Assembly (NCBI GenBank): GCA_934717185.1
Contig: CAKUYQ010000026.1
Location: 1 to 37,492 of the forward strand
Reading direction: 5' to 3'
Source: an uncultured Bacteroidales bacterium
Lineage (GTDB): Bacteria; Bacteroidota; Bacteroidia; Bacteroidales; UBA932
Length of the DNA: 37,492 nt
Position numbers and translations under genes: made by a program. Positions 1 through 8,204 of this stretch are shown here, in pieces (position 1 is the first letter of the stretch; each line of letters opens with the position of its first letter). Under the pieces are notes generated by a model. It made no database searches and had not been told where the DNA came from. It saw nothing but the letters and a program-made list of their open reading frames with translations.

Positions 1-7
1 TATTACT

Positions 8-114
8 ATTGATTGAACACAGCAAAGATACCCTCATCTGATACATCAATCAATACGTAATCGCGGAGACGCTTACCACACAAAAGTATATTAAAGCAAA
101 ACTGGTATCAGTTA
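8..114 (-). pseudogene. Possible C-terminal remnant of an unknown gene
   Basis: Read on the minus strand this stretch is open for about 35 codons and ends at a TAG at 8-10. It has no start codon, and a TGA closes the frame just upstream near 115. The translation ends RLRDYVLIDVSDEGIFAVFN plus Q, which looks protein-like in composition. I do not recognise the family. It converges with the plus-strand remnant at 61-231, so the first 230 bases may be a junction of two broken genes. Confidence 0.22.
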
Positions 115-231
115 ATTGAAGAATTGGAAAATCAGCCGCAAGAGTTAAAACACTATAACATAGAGAAATTACCGGACAACAACCTTATAAAACAGGCTAT
201 CATGAATTATAAACAGCGTAAATCTAAATAG
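61..231 (+). pseudogene. Possible gene remnant upstream of the 430-residue ORF
   Basis: This frame is open from just after a TAA at 58-60 to a TAG at 229-231, about 56 codons, with no ATG near its beginning. The translation contains LIEELENQPQELKHYNIEKL and ends with a basic KQRKSK tail. It stops only two bases before the ATG at 234, as the 3' end of an upstream operon gene would. The family is not recognised. It may be a truncated gene, or coding may be coincidental. Confidence 0.25.
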
Positions 232-233
232 CA

Positions 234-1526
234 ATGAATATAACAGATAACTCATCATCTATGGAAAAACTTTATATTGGTATGTTGATAGAGGATAAAT
301 GTGCGATTGGACAGTTAACTGACAGCTGTATCTATCTAATTGCAAATGAAAAATCTGAGATAGCGCAACACGCTATGAATCTTATGAACCAATTCAATGA
401 GATGTGTGAGGTAAATGAATATTATAATACATACAATCTGGAGATAATTCCGGATATTGAGTTGAATAACCATCCAAAAATCAGGGAACGTATAGATAAG
501 TATGGCGAAAATCTTATTATCCAATTAAAGTATTATAATAAAAATGGTGATAAGCGGTTCATTATAGCAAAGACAGACAAAGATGACTTATTCAACAATA
601 TAGTACAAATGGTAAATGCTGCAGAAAGCATTGCTAAATTTGATGTGTCTATACTACTTAAATCATTTGTGGATAATGATATAGATGGGTTTGTAGAATT
701 GTCAAAAGATGTCTTTAATGATGAAAGATTTCGTGCCGACTACATTGCCGGCCTTACAGAAGAAATGATGCATCCTTCATTTGGAATGGCATCCTTCCCT
801 TCTATGTTTAGAAAGAAGACTGTATCTGAAGGTCCCTTTACCTATAAGCAAAGGGTGGAGTTGTGGAATCGTTTTTTTGATAATTTGAAAAAAACTCGCA
901 AAAAGCATGATCCACAAAAAGAGGCCGAACTTGATTATATTATAGGTCTTATAGAACCGGCTACTTTTAGAAAGTATTTTCAAAAACAGTCTCAAAAATA
1001 TTTAGAGAAGATGTTTGATTCTGTTAATCCTAAACGGTTGGCGGAGGTTTCCCAAATGGATTTGGTAATACGTAAATTTGAAAATATAGACAAAAATCAC
1101 AGAAACGATGGGCATTATAGGCTTTACATGTGTAGGGGTGAGGAAAGTCTTATGGTGCATTTTAGTAGAAGTGCGGGATTTGTACTCTATCTCATCTACC
1201 TCCTTGATCGTAAAAAAAATGGAGATAATGTTGACTCCTTAAATGTAACGCAATACAAGGAGTTATTCAGCAAATTGTATAAGATGACATACAGAATTAG
1301 TGGTGATGTCATCTTTACCGATATGTTGAAAAATTTTAATTCGGATGGAAAGCTACAACAAAAAGGTTTGTACACTGTATTAAACAGCATTAGAGAGGAT
1401 GTTGGAAAGACATGTGAAAGAATGTTGGAATCTGCTGAGCCTTTCATATTGCAGGATGTTAAGGCACATTTGGCTGTATTGCCAAAGCATATTATTCTTC
1501 CGGATGAGATAATGACACTGATTTAA
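234..1526 (+). CDS. Unknown 430-residue protein
   Basis: I do not recognise a family. The protein is soluble in appearance: no signal peptide and no clear membrane segment. It is rich in Lys, Asp, Glu and Asn. The N-terminal 110 residues look like a mixed alpha/beta region; the middle (about 195-300) is strongly charged and helical, with several Arg/Lys-rich stretches. The chosen ATG follows a possible upstream stop by two bases; a second in-frame ATG at 261 is an alternative start. It opens a run of plus-strand genes with two sigma-like factors, so a partner or regulatory role is possible, but nothing in the sequence shows what it does. Confidence 0.72.
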   Translation: MNITDNSSSMEKLYIGMLIEDKCAIGQLTDSCIYLIANEKSEIAQHAMNLMNQFNEMCEVNEYYNTYNLEIIPDIELNNHPKIRERIDKYGENLIIQLKYYNKNGDKRFIIAKTDKDDLFNNIVQMVNAAESIAKFDVSILLKSFVDNDIDGFVELSKDVFNDERFRADYIAGLTEEMMHPSFGMASFPSMFRKKTVSEGPFTYKQRVELWNRFFDNLKKTRKKHDPQKEAELDYIIGLIEPATFRKYFQKQSQKYLEKMFDSVNPKRLAEVSQMDLVIRKFENIDKNHRNDGHYRLYMCRGEESLMVHFSRSAGFVLYLIYLLDRKKNGDNVDSLNVTQYKELFSKLYKMTYRISGDVIFTDMLKNFNSDGKLQQKGLYTVLNSIREDVGKTCERMLESAEPFILQDVKAHLAVLPKHIILPDEIMTLI

Positions 1527-1757
1527 AGCGAAATTTGAATAGATGATATATGTAATATTTTGATTGATAGAGAATAATATCTTGCTTGAAATGTTCTAAT
1601 GACAACGTACGGCCTCTTTGTCAAAATCTACAGACCTTTGCATGAGAAACATCAATGTGAATGTTTGTTTTCTTTTACCCATATAAAGATTTTGACAGAT
1701 ATGAAGAATATTTTTGCAACAAAAACAGTTATCCTTGGATTGGTTGAGGTTGTCCGC

Positions 1758-2861
1758 ATGGAGATTGAGAGTAAGGAAAAGAGACTATCTATCAATGATA
1801 ATGATCTTGTTCTTAAGATATTGGATAAGGTTGATGCAGATAAAAGGGATTTTACGACAGAAAAACAACAGCTCTGTTATATGTATTCTGTTACACGTGA
1901 GATAGTATGGTATGAAGCCAATACAGAGGAATCTGATGAGATCATTTTTCAACTGAAATCTGGTGATAGATTATTTGCGCAAAAGTTCTTCTATGGAACT
2001 AATCCTCTTGGTTGCAATATCAGCAGACTTCGCTCAAAGATTCTGTCATATATAAGACATACATATAACGTAGATGTATCAATAGCGGAGTTTGGTGATA
2101 TTGTCTATACATTTCTGTGGAATAATGGCACGTGGAGCGTACTTGACAAATATTCACGAAAGAGCAGTTTTTTCTGTTGGCTTACAGAGGTGGTAAAACA
2201 TGAATTGATGAGGTATTTAGAAGATATGAGGATTATTAATGTCAATCGTGTACGTACTGTTGGTAACACTCGTTTGCTTGGTACGTCTGTTCGGGCAGAG
2301 ATGTGGGAGCATATCATTTCTGACGTTATGCCAAAGGGAGAGCATAGAGATATACTTACAGCACTATTGGTAGAACGTAAAACGGAACTTGAAATTATGA
2401 AAGAGTTCGGGCTTGATACATATTCGTTACGTCAACTTCAAAAGAGAGCTGAGGCTGATTTAAAAGATCGTCTTATTCGGAGTGATAGTGGCTATGAAGA
2501 GTTAGTGTTGCGTGACAGGTCTTCACATGCTGTTGAAATTTCCGGAGAATCTGTTAATGGCGCCATACGTTGGCAAAGGGCAGAGAATGACGTTAATCCA
2601 TTGGCGGAAATCTTAGATGTTGATTTGAGTAAGGAGGATCTACAGGAAAAGATAGTTGCACTACTTTACAGTATTCCCAAAAAACTGGAATGGTCTGACG
2701 AGGATCGTCTTGTTTGGACTTTACGTTTTATAGAGAACACTTCTCCTGTTGAAGTTGCAAAGCGTGTTGGCAGAAAACGGTCGTGGGTGGATACCCGTTA
2801 TTCAAGATTGAATGTCCGGTTTAATAAGGTCGTTAAGAATTGGTGGGCTAAAAATGCATGA
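1758..2861 (+). CDS. Large divergent sigma-70-like protein
   Basis: The frame is open from ATG 1599, but the 53 residues before the ATG at 1758 look non-coding in composition, so I prefer 1758 (367 residues); 1701 is another option. Numbered from 1758, residues about 95-170 resemble sigma region 2: a helical stretch starting LRSKILSYIRHTYNVD, then IAEFGDIVYTFLW and a SFFCWLTEVVKHELMRYL segment, the usual place of the -10 recognition helix. The last 50 residues resemble a region 4 helix-turn-helix (SPVEVAKRVGRKRSWVDTRY). A middle part with another HTH-like stretch (TELEIMKEFGLDTYSLRQLQ) makes it much longer than an ECF sigma factor. It could instead be another DNA-binding regulator. The next gene overlaps its stop. 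Confidence 0.6.
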   Translation: MEIESKEKRLSINDNDLVLKILDKVDADKRDFTTEKQQLCYMYSVTREIVWYEANTEESDEIIFQLKSGDRLFAQKFFYGTNPLGCNISRLRSKILSYIRHTYNVDVSIAEFGDIVYTFLWNNGTWSVLDKYSRKSSFFCWLTEVVKHELMRYLEDMRIINVNRVRTVGNTRLLGTSVRAEMWEHIISDVMPKGEHRDILTALLVERKTELEIMKEFGLDTYSLRQLQKRAEADLKDRLIRSDSGYEELVLRDRSSHAVEISGESVNGAIRWQRAENDVNPLAEILDVDLSKEDLQEKIVALLYSIPKKLEWSDEDRLVWTLRFIENTSPVEVAKRVGRKRSWVDTRYSRLNVRFNKVVKNWWAKNA

Positions 2862-3285
2862 TAACAATATAAAACATAATGTAAATATGATACAAATAAT
2901 TAAAGAGGAATGGCTGATTGCCAAAACGTATATTTATGAGGTGGTATTGCGAGACGGACTAGTGAATCTTGATTGGAACGATTTTGAGTTGTTTGCAAAA
3001 GGCCATCGCCCCATAGTCGCAATAAAGAATGAAGATAACCTGTCTGTCGCTGAGCTTGCAGAGAAGGCAATGTCTGAGGTTAAGAAATATTGTGCCGAAA
3101 AGATTTATGGTATTATTATATTCGTATCCTATAAAGAGGGGGAGGAAATTATGATGAATGAGTTATTAAGATTGATTGATGGTATGGGTAAAATTGCCGA
3201 TGAGAGTGTGAAAATTATGTATGGAGTAAGCAAGAATGACGATATGGAGTGTAAACGGAGTATCTGTATTTATGCATTTGAGTAG
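2854..3285 (+). CDS. Stand-alone FtsZ C-terminal-domain-like protein
   Basis: I start it at ATG 2854, which overlaps the upstream stop by 8 bases and suggests translational coupling (143 residues); an ATG at 2812 is less likely. The body lines up with the C-terminal domain of FtsZ: GLVNLDWNDFELF matches the FtsZ signature GxxNxDFxDV at the domain start. It is followed by a helix (VAELAEKAMSEVKK), a hydrophobic strand (IYGIIIFVSYKEG), a helix with NELLRLIDGMGKIAD, a strand VKIMYGVSKNDDM and a closing RSICIYAF strand like FtsZ RVTVIATGF. The N-terminal GTPase domain with GGGTGTG is absent here and upstream. Family knowledge says this domain contacts the neighbouring subunit's GTPase site. The role is unknown; binding FtsZ would be inference. 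Confidence 0.6.
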   Translation: MHDNNIKHNVNMIQIIKEEWLIAKTYIYEVVLRDGLVNLDWNDFELFAKGHRPIVAIKNEDNLSVAELAEKAMSEVKKYCAEKIYGIIIFVSYKEGEEIMMNELLRLIDGMGKIADESVKIMYGVSKNDDMECKRSICIYAFE

Positions 3286-3376
3286 ACAATAGGATTATTG
3301 CCATGTTCTTGGTTTTTGTGTATGGTGATTTTTCCGGCAACTGATTTTGAAGATGTTTAATATATGATTTAAGAAT

Positions 3377-5308
3377 ATGATGTACACAACCATAATCAAT
3401 GAGAGTATTGCATCTCTGTTTGCCGAAATGGAACAGCATGTTTCGGCTGAAGATATGCAGCGAATACGTGATGCTTATACATTTGCAGCAGAAGCTCATA
3501 AGGATCAGTATCGTAAGACCGGTGAACCCTATATCGTTCATCCTATTGCTGTGGCAAGAATTGTTGCCGAGGAGTTGGAACTTGGGGCAAATCCTGTAAT
3601 TGCTGCTTTCTTGCATGATGTGGTTGAGGACACAGTCTATACCATAGGTGACATTCGTGAGCGGTTTGGTGATGATGTGGCTTTTCTTGTAGATGTTGTA
3701 ACCAAGCAGAAGAAGGATAAGTATGTGCAATCAAAGCAGGTGGATAATTATCGCAGGATTCTTTCTTCGGTGCAGTATGATGTCCGTGCTATTCTTATTA
3801 AGTTGGCAGACCGCTTGCACAATATGCGTACACTTGATAGTATGCTTCCCGACAAACAGATGAAGATTGCCGGTGAGACAGATTATTTTTATGCCCCCTT
3901 AGCAAATCGTTTGGGGTTATACCATATTAAGAGTGAATTGGAGAATCTTTCGTTCCGTTATCGTTGCCCTCGCGAGTATGCTGAGTTGGAAACTTTGCTG
4001 GCAAAGGAGCGAGATGAAAATAAGATGAATATTGATGCTTTTGTAGGTAAAATCAGAGAACTTAACAATAATATGGCTTATCCATATTTTGAAGTAGAGG
4101 TGCGTTATCGTACGCCATATAGCATTTGGCGTAAGATGTCAGCTTTCGGTTGTGATTTTAATCATGTGAACGGAAAACATTATATCAGGGTCGTATATTA
4201 TGATGTGTCAAGATCAGACTTGGGTGAACATCCATATAATAAAATAGCGGCAACAACATTTGACACTGATACCGCACATGAGAAACATGGTGCTCTTAAT
4301 ATCTATGGTGAACTGGCATCCAACTTTAAGGAGTGCCCCGGCAGTGTGATAAACTATATTGATAATCCTAAAGAGAACGGCTACCAGAGCTTTCATGTAA
4401 AGTTACTCAGTGATAGGGGAACATGGGAAGAGGTACATATCTCATCGTGTCGTATGGTACGTAATTCTCGTTTGGGTTGTACGGCCGAGCGTACAGAGGC
4501 AAATGTATCTCAGTGGATTGAAAAATTTAAGGAGATCTTGAAAGATGTAGCGTACCATAATAAGGATATGGATTATATGGATGGAGTTACATCATCTTTT
4601 TATAATGATGATATTATGGTCTTTACACCTAATGGAAAGGGAATTATCCTACCCAAAGGTGCTACTGCGTTGGATTTTGCATACGAAATTCACAGCGAGA
4701 TTGGAAAGCATGCAGTTTATGCCCGTATCAATGGCAGGTTAATGTCTGTAAAGACAGTTCTGCATCGTGGCGATTGCATAGAGATTGGAACTGATGATGC
4801 CTCTTTGCCGGATGTTGACTGGATAGATCATGTACTGACTTATAAGGCAAAGCGACATTTGCGCAGTTATCTTTCTACTGTAAAAAATATAGATTATAAA
4901 CGTTGTACACATTGTCACCCTCTTCCCGGTGATGAGGTAATTGGCTTTAAGGCTGATAATGGTGTTGTTACATTGCATAAGCGCAATTGTAAGACCGCGA
5001 TTCGTCTGGCATCACAGCAGGGTGATTCTATTGTTGCTGTTGATTTTAAGGAGAATGAGTCTTTTTTGTACCCTGTCCGTGTTAAGGTTTGTAGCGTTGA
5101 CCGCTATCATTTGCTGAGAGATCTTGTTGACTGTATTACGGAGAAGCTTCATATATCAATCAATAGGCTTATTACAGAGACGAATGATCGCATTGTAATA
5201 TGCTCGATTGACTTTGCTGTACATTCTGCAGGCGAGTTGGATACTGTTATAAAGTTAATCTTATCTGTTAATGGTGTTGATGAGGTACAAAGAGTTAATA
5301 TTGAATAG
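3377..5308 (+). CDS. RelA/SpoT homologue with eroded synthetase domain
   Basis: Domain order is that of long RSH enzymes: HD hydrolase (about 25-190), synthetase-like region (230-390), TGS (412-470), Cys-containing region (about 505-545) and ACT (565-643). The (p)ppGpp hydrolase residues are present: R46, H55, HD at 80-81, ED at 84-85, and D145 and N149 in LADRLHN. The synthetase part keeps YSIWRKM and NPKENGYQSFH, but the metal-binding Asp of the usual DLYAIRI segment is replaced (GKHYIRV), and the usual QIRT motif reads HISS. The expected activity is therefore hydrolysis of ppGpp with little or no synthesis; that is inference. At 643 residues it is shorter than typical family members, which suggests a second, accessory RSH. 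ATG 3380 is an alternative start. Confidence 0.9.
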   Translation: MMYTTIINESIASLFAEMEQHVSAEDMQRIRDAYTFAAEAHKDQYRKTGEPYIVHPIAVARIVAEELELGANPVIAAFLHDVVEDTVYTIGDIRERFGDDVAFLVDVVTKQKKDKYVQSKQVDNYRRILSSVQYDVRAILIKLADRLHNMRTLDSMLPDKQMKIAGETDYFYAPLANRLGLYHIKSELENLSFRYRCPREYAELETLLAKERDENKMNIDAFVGKIRELNNNMAYPYFEVEVRYRTPYSIWRKMSAFGCDFNHVNGKHYIRVVYYDVSRSDLGEHPYNKIAATTFDTDTAHEKHGALNIYGELASNFKECPGSVINYIDNPKENGYQSFHVKLLSDRGTWEEVHISSCRMVRNSRLGCTAERTEANVSQWIEKFKEILKDVAYHNKDMDYMDGVTSSFYNDDIMVFTPNGKGIILPKGATALDFAYEIHSEIGKHAVYARINGRLMSVKTVLHRGDCIEIGTDDASLPDVDWIDHVLTYKAKRHLRSYLSTVKNIDYKRCTHCHPLPGDEVIGFKADNGVVTLHKRNCKTAIRLASQQGDSIVAVDFKENESFLYPVRVKVCSVDRYHLLRDLVDCITEKLHISINRLITETNDRIVICSIDFAVHSAGELDTVIKLILSVNGVDEVQRVNIE

Positions 5309-5422
5309 TTGATTGAAAGTTTGGATTGTTTGTCGGGAAGCGGATAATGAATAATTATGTATGGTTGGGGGTGATAGATTACATGCGGTGTCGCTCTCTA
5401 TATAAATGAATAACAAAATAAA

Positions 5423-5593
5423 ATGACTATGGTAAAAGAGATAAGGGGACTTAAATGTCCTAATCATGACTATGTGAGGGATAATCACTACTTTACGTAT
5501 CAGGAAACATTTCCTGGTGCAAGACCTCTTCCAAATACGCGATGTTTGAGGTGTGGGTGTACTATGTCCCTACATAAGGGGCAAAAAATGTGA
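5423..5593 (+). CDS. Small Cys/His protein, possible zinc ribbon (56 residues)
   Basis: A short ORF, ATG to TGA, sits in the gap between the RSH gene and the YbjN-like gene. The translation has CPNH near residue 12 and CLRCGC near residue 41, spaced like the two halves of a metal-binding ribbon, with FTYQETFPGARPLPNTR between them. Several other proteins in this block also carry zinc ribbons. No family is recognised. Confidence 0.5.
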   Translation: MTMVKEIRGLKCPNHDYVRDNHYFTYQETFPGARPLPNTRCLRCGCTMSLHKGQKM

Positions 5594-5663
5594 TTTGTTA
5601 CCCAAGATTGAAGGTAATGGACAATTTTAGATAAGGAAAAATGAGTTTTAACTTTAAGAAATA

Positions 5664-6545
5664 ATGGGATTATTTGACATTTTCAAGCGACAGAAACAAA
5701 CGCAATCGAAAGAATTGTTTGCAGTCGCACCAATAGTAAAACAAATGTTCGACGAAGCCGGCATTACCCCGCAATGCCCGGACGAGAATGTGTTCATGAC
5801 AGTTATTGACGGAGTGCATTGCAGTTTCAAAACCATCTTGAAGTGCGATGATGAAGAGAATCCTAACAGACTCTTCATCTATGCGCCATTTCCGGTGCCT
5901 GTACCTAAGCATATTGCAGGGCTGATGCCTCATGAACTGAATCGACTGAATGAAAACAACAAGTATGAGTCGGAGATTTCAATTAAGGAAAACAATGGAG
6001 AGTACTCGATTTTTGCTTTTACGGATTGTGAGTTTGAGAAAGCTCCTACAACAGATGAAGTGCAGGCCTTGATGATCCATACGATTGATGTTATGGATAA
6101 TGAAAATTTTCGTTCGTTAATCTGTGCCATTATGGGTTATGCTACATATGATGAACTTGAAAAAGCGATGATTGGCAATGCGCAGGTAGAGGGCAATCAT
6201 GCTGACATTCAAATGCAGGATGGCTATTATGCTTTACGTGATAAGTCCAATGGCGTAACGTCGTCTCGTTATTCAGGTCGCTTGTTGATGTTCTCAACAC
6301 ATATTATAGAGCAGAAAATCTCGCAGGAAAGGGCAAGACAACTTCTTGAACAGCAAATGCCACTATTGTTGATAATGCAGGAGGCTTATAATGCTGCTGA
6401 TGATATTGAACGCGACATATTGCGCAAACTCCGCTATCTTGTAGTACAAAAGAACACAGCCTCAGACAATGAGGCGGACAGTGTTCTCGGGCGATTGGAG
6501 GCTATCTCTATGATTGAAAATGACAAATACTTACTAATTAATTAA
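5664..6545 (+). CDS. YbjN-like domain protein (293 residues)
   Basis: The start MGLFDIFKRQKQ is typical of cytoplasmic proteins with a short amphipathic N-terminus. Residues about 22-145 resemble the YbjN/type III secretion chaperone-like fold: VFMTVIDGVHCSFKTILKCD, then a strand-rich stretch ending in a long helix (TTDEVQALMIHTIDVMDNEN). The C-terminal half, about 175-290, is mostly helical and charged and I do not recognise it. YbjN-type domains are generally non-enzymatic; the role here is unknown. The downstream membrane protein follows after 12 bases. Confidence 0.6.
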   Translation: MGLFDIFKRQKQTQSKELFAVAPIVKQMFDEAGITPQCPDENVFMTVIDGVHCSFKTILKCDDEENPNRLFIYAPFPVPVPKHIAGLMPHELNRLNENNKYESEISIKENNGEYSIFAFTDCEFEKAPTTDEVQALMIHTIDVMDNENFRSLICAIMGYATYDELEKAMIGNAQVEGNHADIQMQDGYYALRDKSNGVTSSRYSGRLLMFSTHIIEQKISQERARQLLEQQMPLLLIMQEAYNAADDIERDILRKLRYLVVQKNTASDNEADSVLGRLEAISMIENDKYLLIN

Positions 6546-6557
6546 TAAAATAGAAAT

Positions 6558-7028
6558 ATGTTAAGTAATTTTAGAAAATGTAGTGTTTGTGGGCATGAGA
6601 TGCCGACTTATGCAAGTAAATGTTTAAACTGTGGAGCAACTGCAGATGTTAAACGAAATTCATTTATTTCATTCTGGTTGTGGTTTTGCGCCATAATTAA
6701 TGGTTTATGTGTGATAGGTTATTTTGCGCTACTATTTTCTTCAATAGGATTGTGGTCCGGCATACCCGAACCAACATGGTTACGTCTTATGTGGTTAGTA
6801 GGATCTGCTGTAATTCTATGTGGGTACATTATGCTTATAAAATGGGATAAGAGAGGTTTTTATCTTTTATCTGGGATGTGTGGAGTTAATATGATAATTA
6901 ATCTTATAGTAAACGGGATTAGTCTGTCTGTGCTTTCTCCAATTATTGGTATCGCCATTTTATATGCAATTTTACAAATCAAAAAGGATGGTGTTGAATA
7001 TTGGGAAGCAATGGATATACATCCATAA
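6558..7028 (+). CDS. Zinc-ribbon membrane protein (156 residues)
   Basis: The N-terminus holds a compact zinc ribbon with Cys 8, 11, 22 and 25 (CSVC...CLNC). About four hydrophobic segments follow, near residues 36-60, 73-92, 100-120 and 122-142, so the ribbon probably faces the cytoplasm from a membrane anchor. It lies 12 bases after the YbjN-like gene and likely shares its transcript. Two further zinc-ribbon membrane proteins occur downstream at 9879 and 10969. The specific function is unknown. Confidence 0.65.
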   Translation: MLSNFRKCSVCGHEMPTYASKCLNCGATADVKRNSFISFWLWFCAIINGLCVIGYFALLFSSIGLWSGIPEPTWLRLMWLVGSAVILCGYIMLIKWDKRGFYLLSGMCGVNMIINLIVNGISLSVLSPIIGIAILYAILQIKKDGVEYWEAMDIHP

Positions 7029-7122
7029 TTATACCAATATTATTTAAACAAACGGTAGAATCTCAATGATAGATTTTGTCGTTTGTCGGGAAGCGGATAA
7101 AAAAATGATGATAGATTAAACT

Positions 7123-7716
7123 ATGACAGACCAACAGATAGTAAATAAATTGATTATTGGTGACCGGCGCACAATTGAGGAGTTTTTTTTTGTGCGGTGC
7201 AAGCCGATGTTGATTTATATTGGACAATATTTCTGCCATTACAGGCATACTCCGGAGGAACTTATTGGGGATTTCTATGAGTTCCTCTCTGCTGATGATT
7301 GGCATAAGTTGAGGATATTCAAATATACGTGTTCGCTAAATTCGTATGTGACGATTATTGCATCTCGTTATTTCCAACATAAACGAGATAGGGAATTGTT
7401 GTCATTAGATGAAAATATATCTGCTGTTAAGAATTTGCAGGATGATAGACATGGGGATCTGTTCTTTATGAGAGATCTAGGTAAGGTCATTAAAGGGTTA
7501 CACCCTTTTGACAGATTCTTGGTCCGGCGTATTCTTATAGATGGGGAAAAGCCGGGTGATATTCTTGATGAAGCCGAGGCGTTTATGAGAACAGACAAAA
7601 CAATAAGCACCGGAGCACAAGATAGAAAACAGCTTGCCGGGTATGTTTATACTCGCTACAACAGAGTTAGAAGATCGTTACAAAAAAGTATGATTGCAAT
7701 TGGTTATGGAAAATAA
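7123..7716 (+). CDS. Sigma-70-family-like protein, ECF-sized (197 residues)
   Basis: Residues about 8-95 resemble sigma region 2: an N-terminal helix, a TPEELIGDFYEFLSADDW stretch in the place of the usual DAEDLVQEVFLRLW, then SLNSYVTIIASRYFQHKRDR as the recognition helix. The C-terminal part (about 115-197) has LHPFDRFLVRRILIDGEKPG followed by a helix-rich end with KQLAGYVYTRYNRVRRSL, consistent with a divergent region 4. It heads a tight operon: the next start overlaps its stop by 11 bases, and two small proteins and a membrane metallopeptidase follow, an arrangement like sigma/anti-sigma pairs. Promoter specificity cannot be read from the sequence. Confidence 0.65.
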   Translation: MTDQQIVNKLIIGDRRTIEEFFFVRCKPMLIYIGQYFCHYRHTPEELIGDFYEFLSADDWHKLRIFKYTCSLNSYVTIIASRYFQHKRDRELLSLDENISAVKNLQDDRHGDLFFMRDLGKVIKGLHPFDRFLVRRILIDGEKPGDILDEAEAFMRTDKTISTGAQDRKQLAGYVYTRYNRVRRSLQKSMIAIGYGK

Positions 7717-7900
7717 GGCTATGCAAATAACAGATAGTGAACTACTTGGGCGAATTCTTGACGGTAGGGCCAATGAATCTGCACGTCGAATGGTGATATT
7801 GAACTTGGTAGATCCTTTTTTCAAAGAGTACTTTATGATAGCTTTAAGAGCCACAAAATTGTTAAATGATAAAATGGATATGTATGAAACGATTCAATAA
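7706..7900 (+). CDS. Small protein, candidate anti-sigma partner A (64 residues)
   Basis: The ATG at 7706 lies inside the last codons of the sigma-like gene (ATGGAAAATAA), so coupling is likely; the frame could also open at 7694 or 7721. The translation begins MENKAMQITDSELLGRILDG and continues with a helix-rich body (FFKEYFMIALRATKLLND). The D-x-EL-xxx-LDG pattern recurs in the next gene (SDEELAAYLDG) and recalls the opening helix of zinc-finger anti-sigma factors, although no Cys or His cluster is present. Binding of the upstream sigma-like protein is inferred only from position and this resemblance. Confidence 0.55.
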   Translation: MENKAMQITDSELLGRILDGRANESARRMVILNLVDPFFKEYFMIALRATKLLNDKMDMYETIQ

Positions 7901-8204
7901 AATATCAGATGAGGAGTTGGCCGCATATTTGGATGGTATGTTATCTAATGATGGTGTATCGCGGATTGATGCGGCTATGGATATAGATACATTTGAAGTA
8001 TTAAATGCATCTCGTAAAGCGGTGAATGCGTTCTCGTCAGAAAATGCTGTTTCGCTTCCATCTTGGGACAATGTTGCAGCAACTCCAATACGGCCAATGT
8101 ATTATGAACCATTGGCTATGGCGGGATTCTTAGGAGATAGCAACGCAGATGACACAGCAGATGACACAGCGGATGAGGAAACGGATGAGAGCGGTAAAGA
8201 ATGA
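7884..8204 (+). CDS. Small acidic protein, candidate anti-sigma partner B
   Basis: I start it at ATG 7884 (MKRFNKISDEELAAYLDGML, 106 residues), 17 bases before the upstream stop; an ATG at 7866 is in frame. The first 45 residues are helical, with the EELAAYLDG motif found at the start of many anti-sigma domains. The centre is Pro/Ala-rich and the tail is very acidic, with repeated DDTADDTADEETDE. There is no membrane segment. It overlaps the next gene by ATGA. I infer a partner of the sigma-like protein at 7123-7716 from context. Confidence 0.55.
   Translation: MKRFNKISDEELAAYLDGMLSNDGVSRIDAAMDIDTFEVLNASRKAVNAFSSENAVSLPSWDNVAATPIRPMYYEPLAMAGFLGDSNADDTADDTADEETDESGKE

Noticed and set aside
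3215..3730. 171-residue frame on the - strand over the RSH start
   Set aside because: Antisense to the RSH hydrolase domain and rich in Cys/His/Ile by reflection; no motif.
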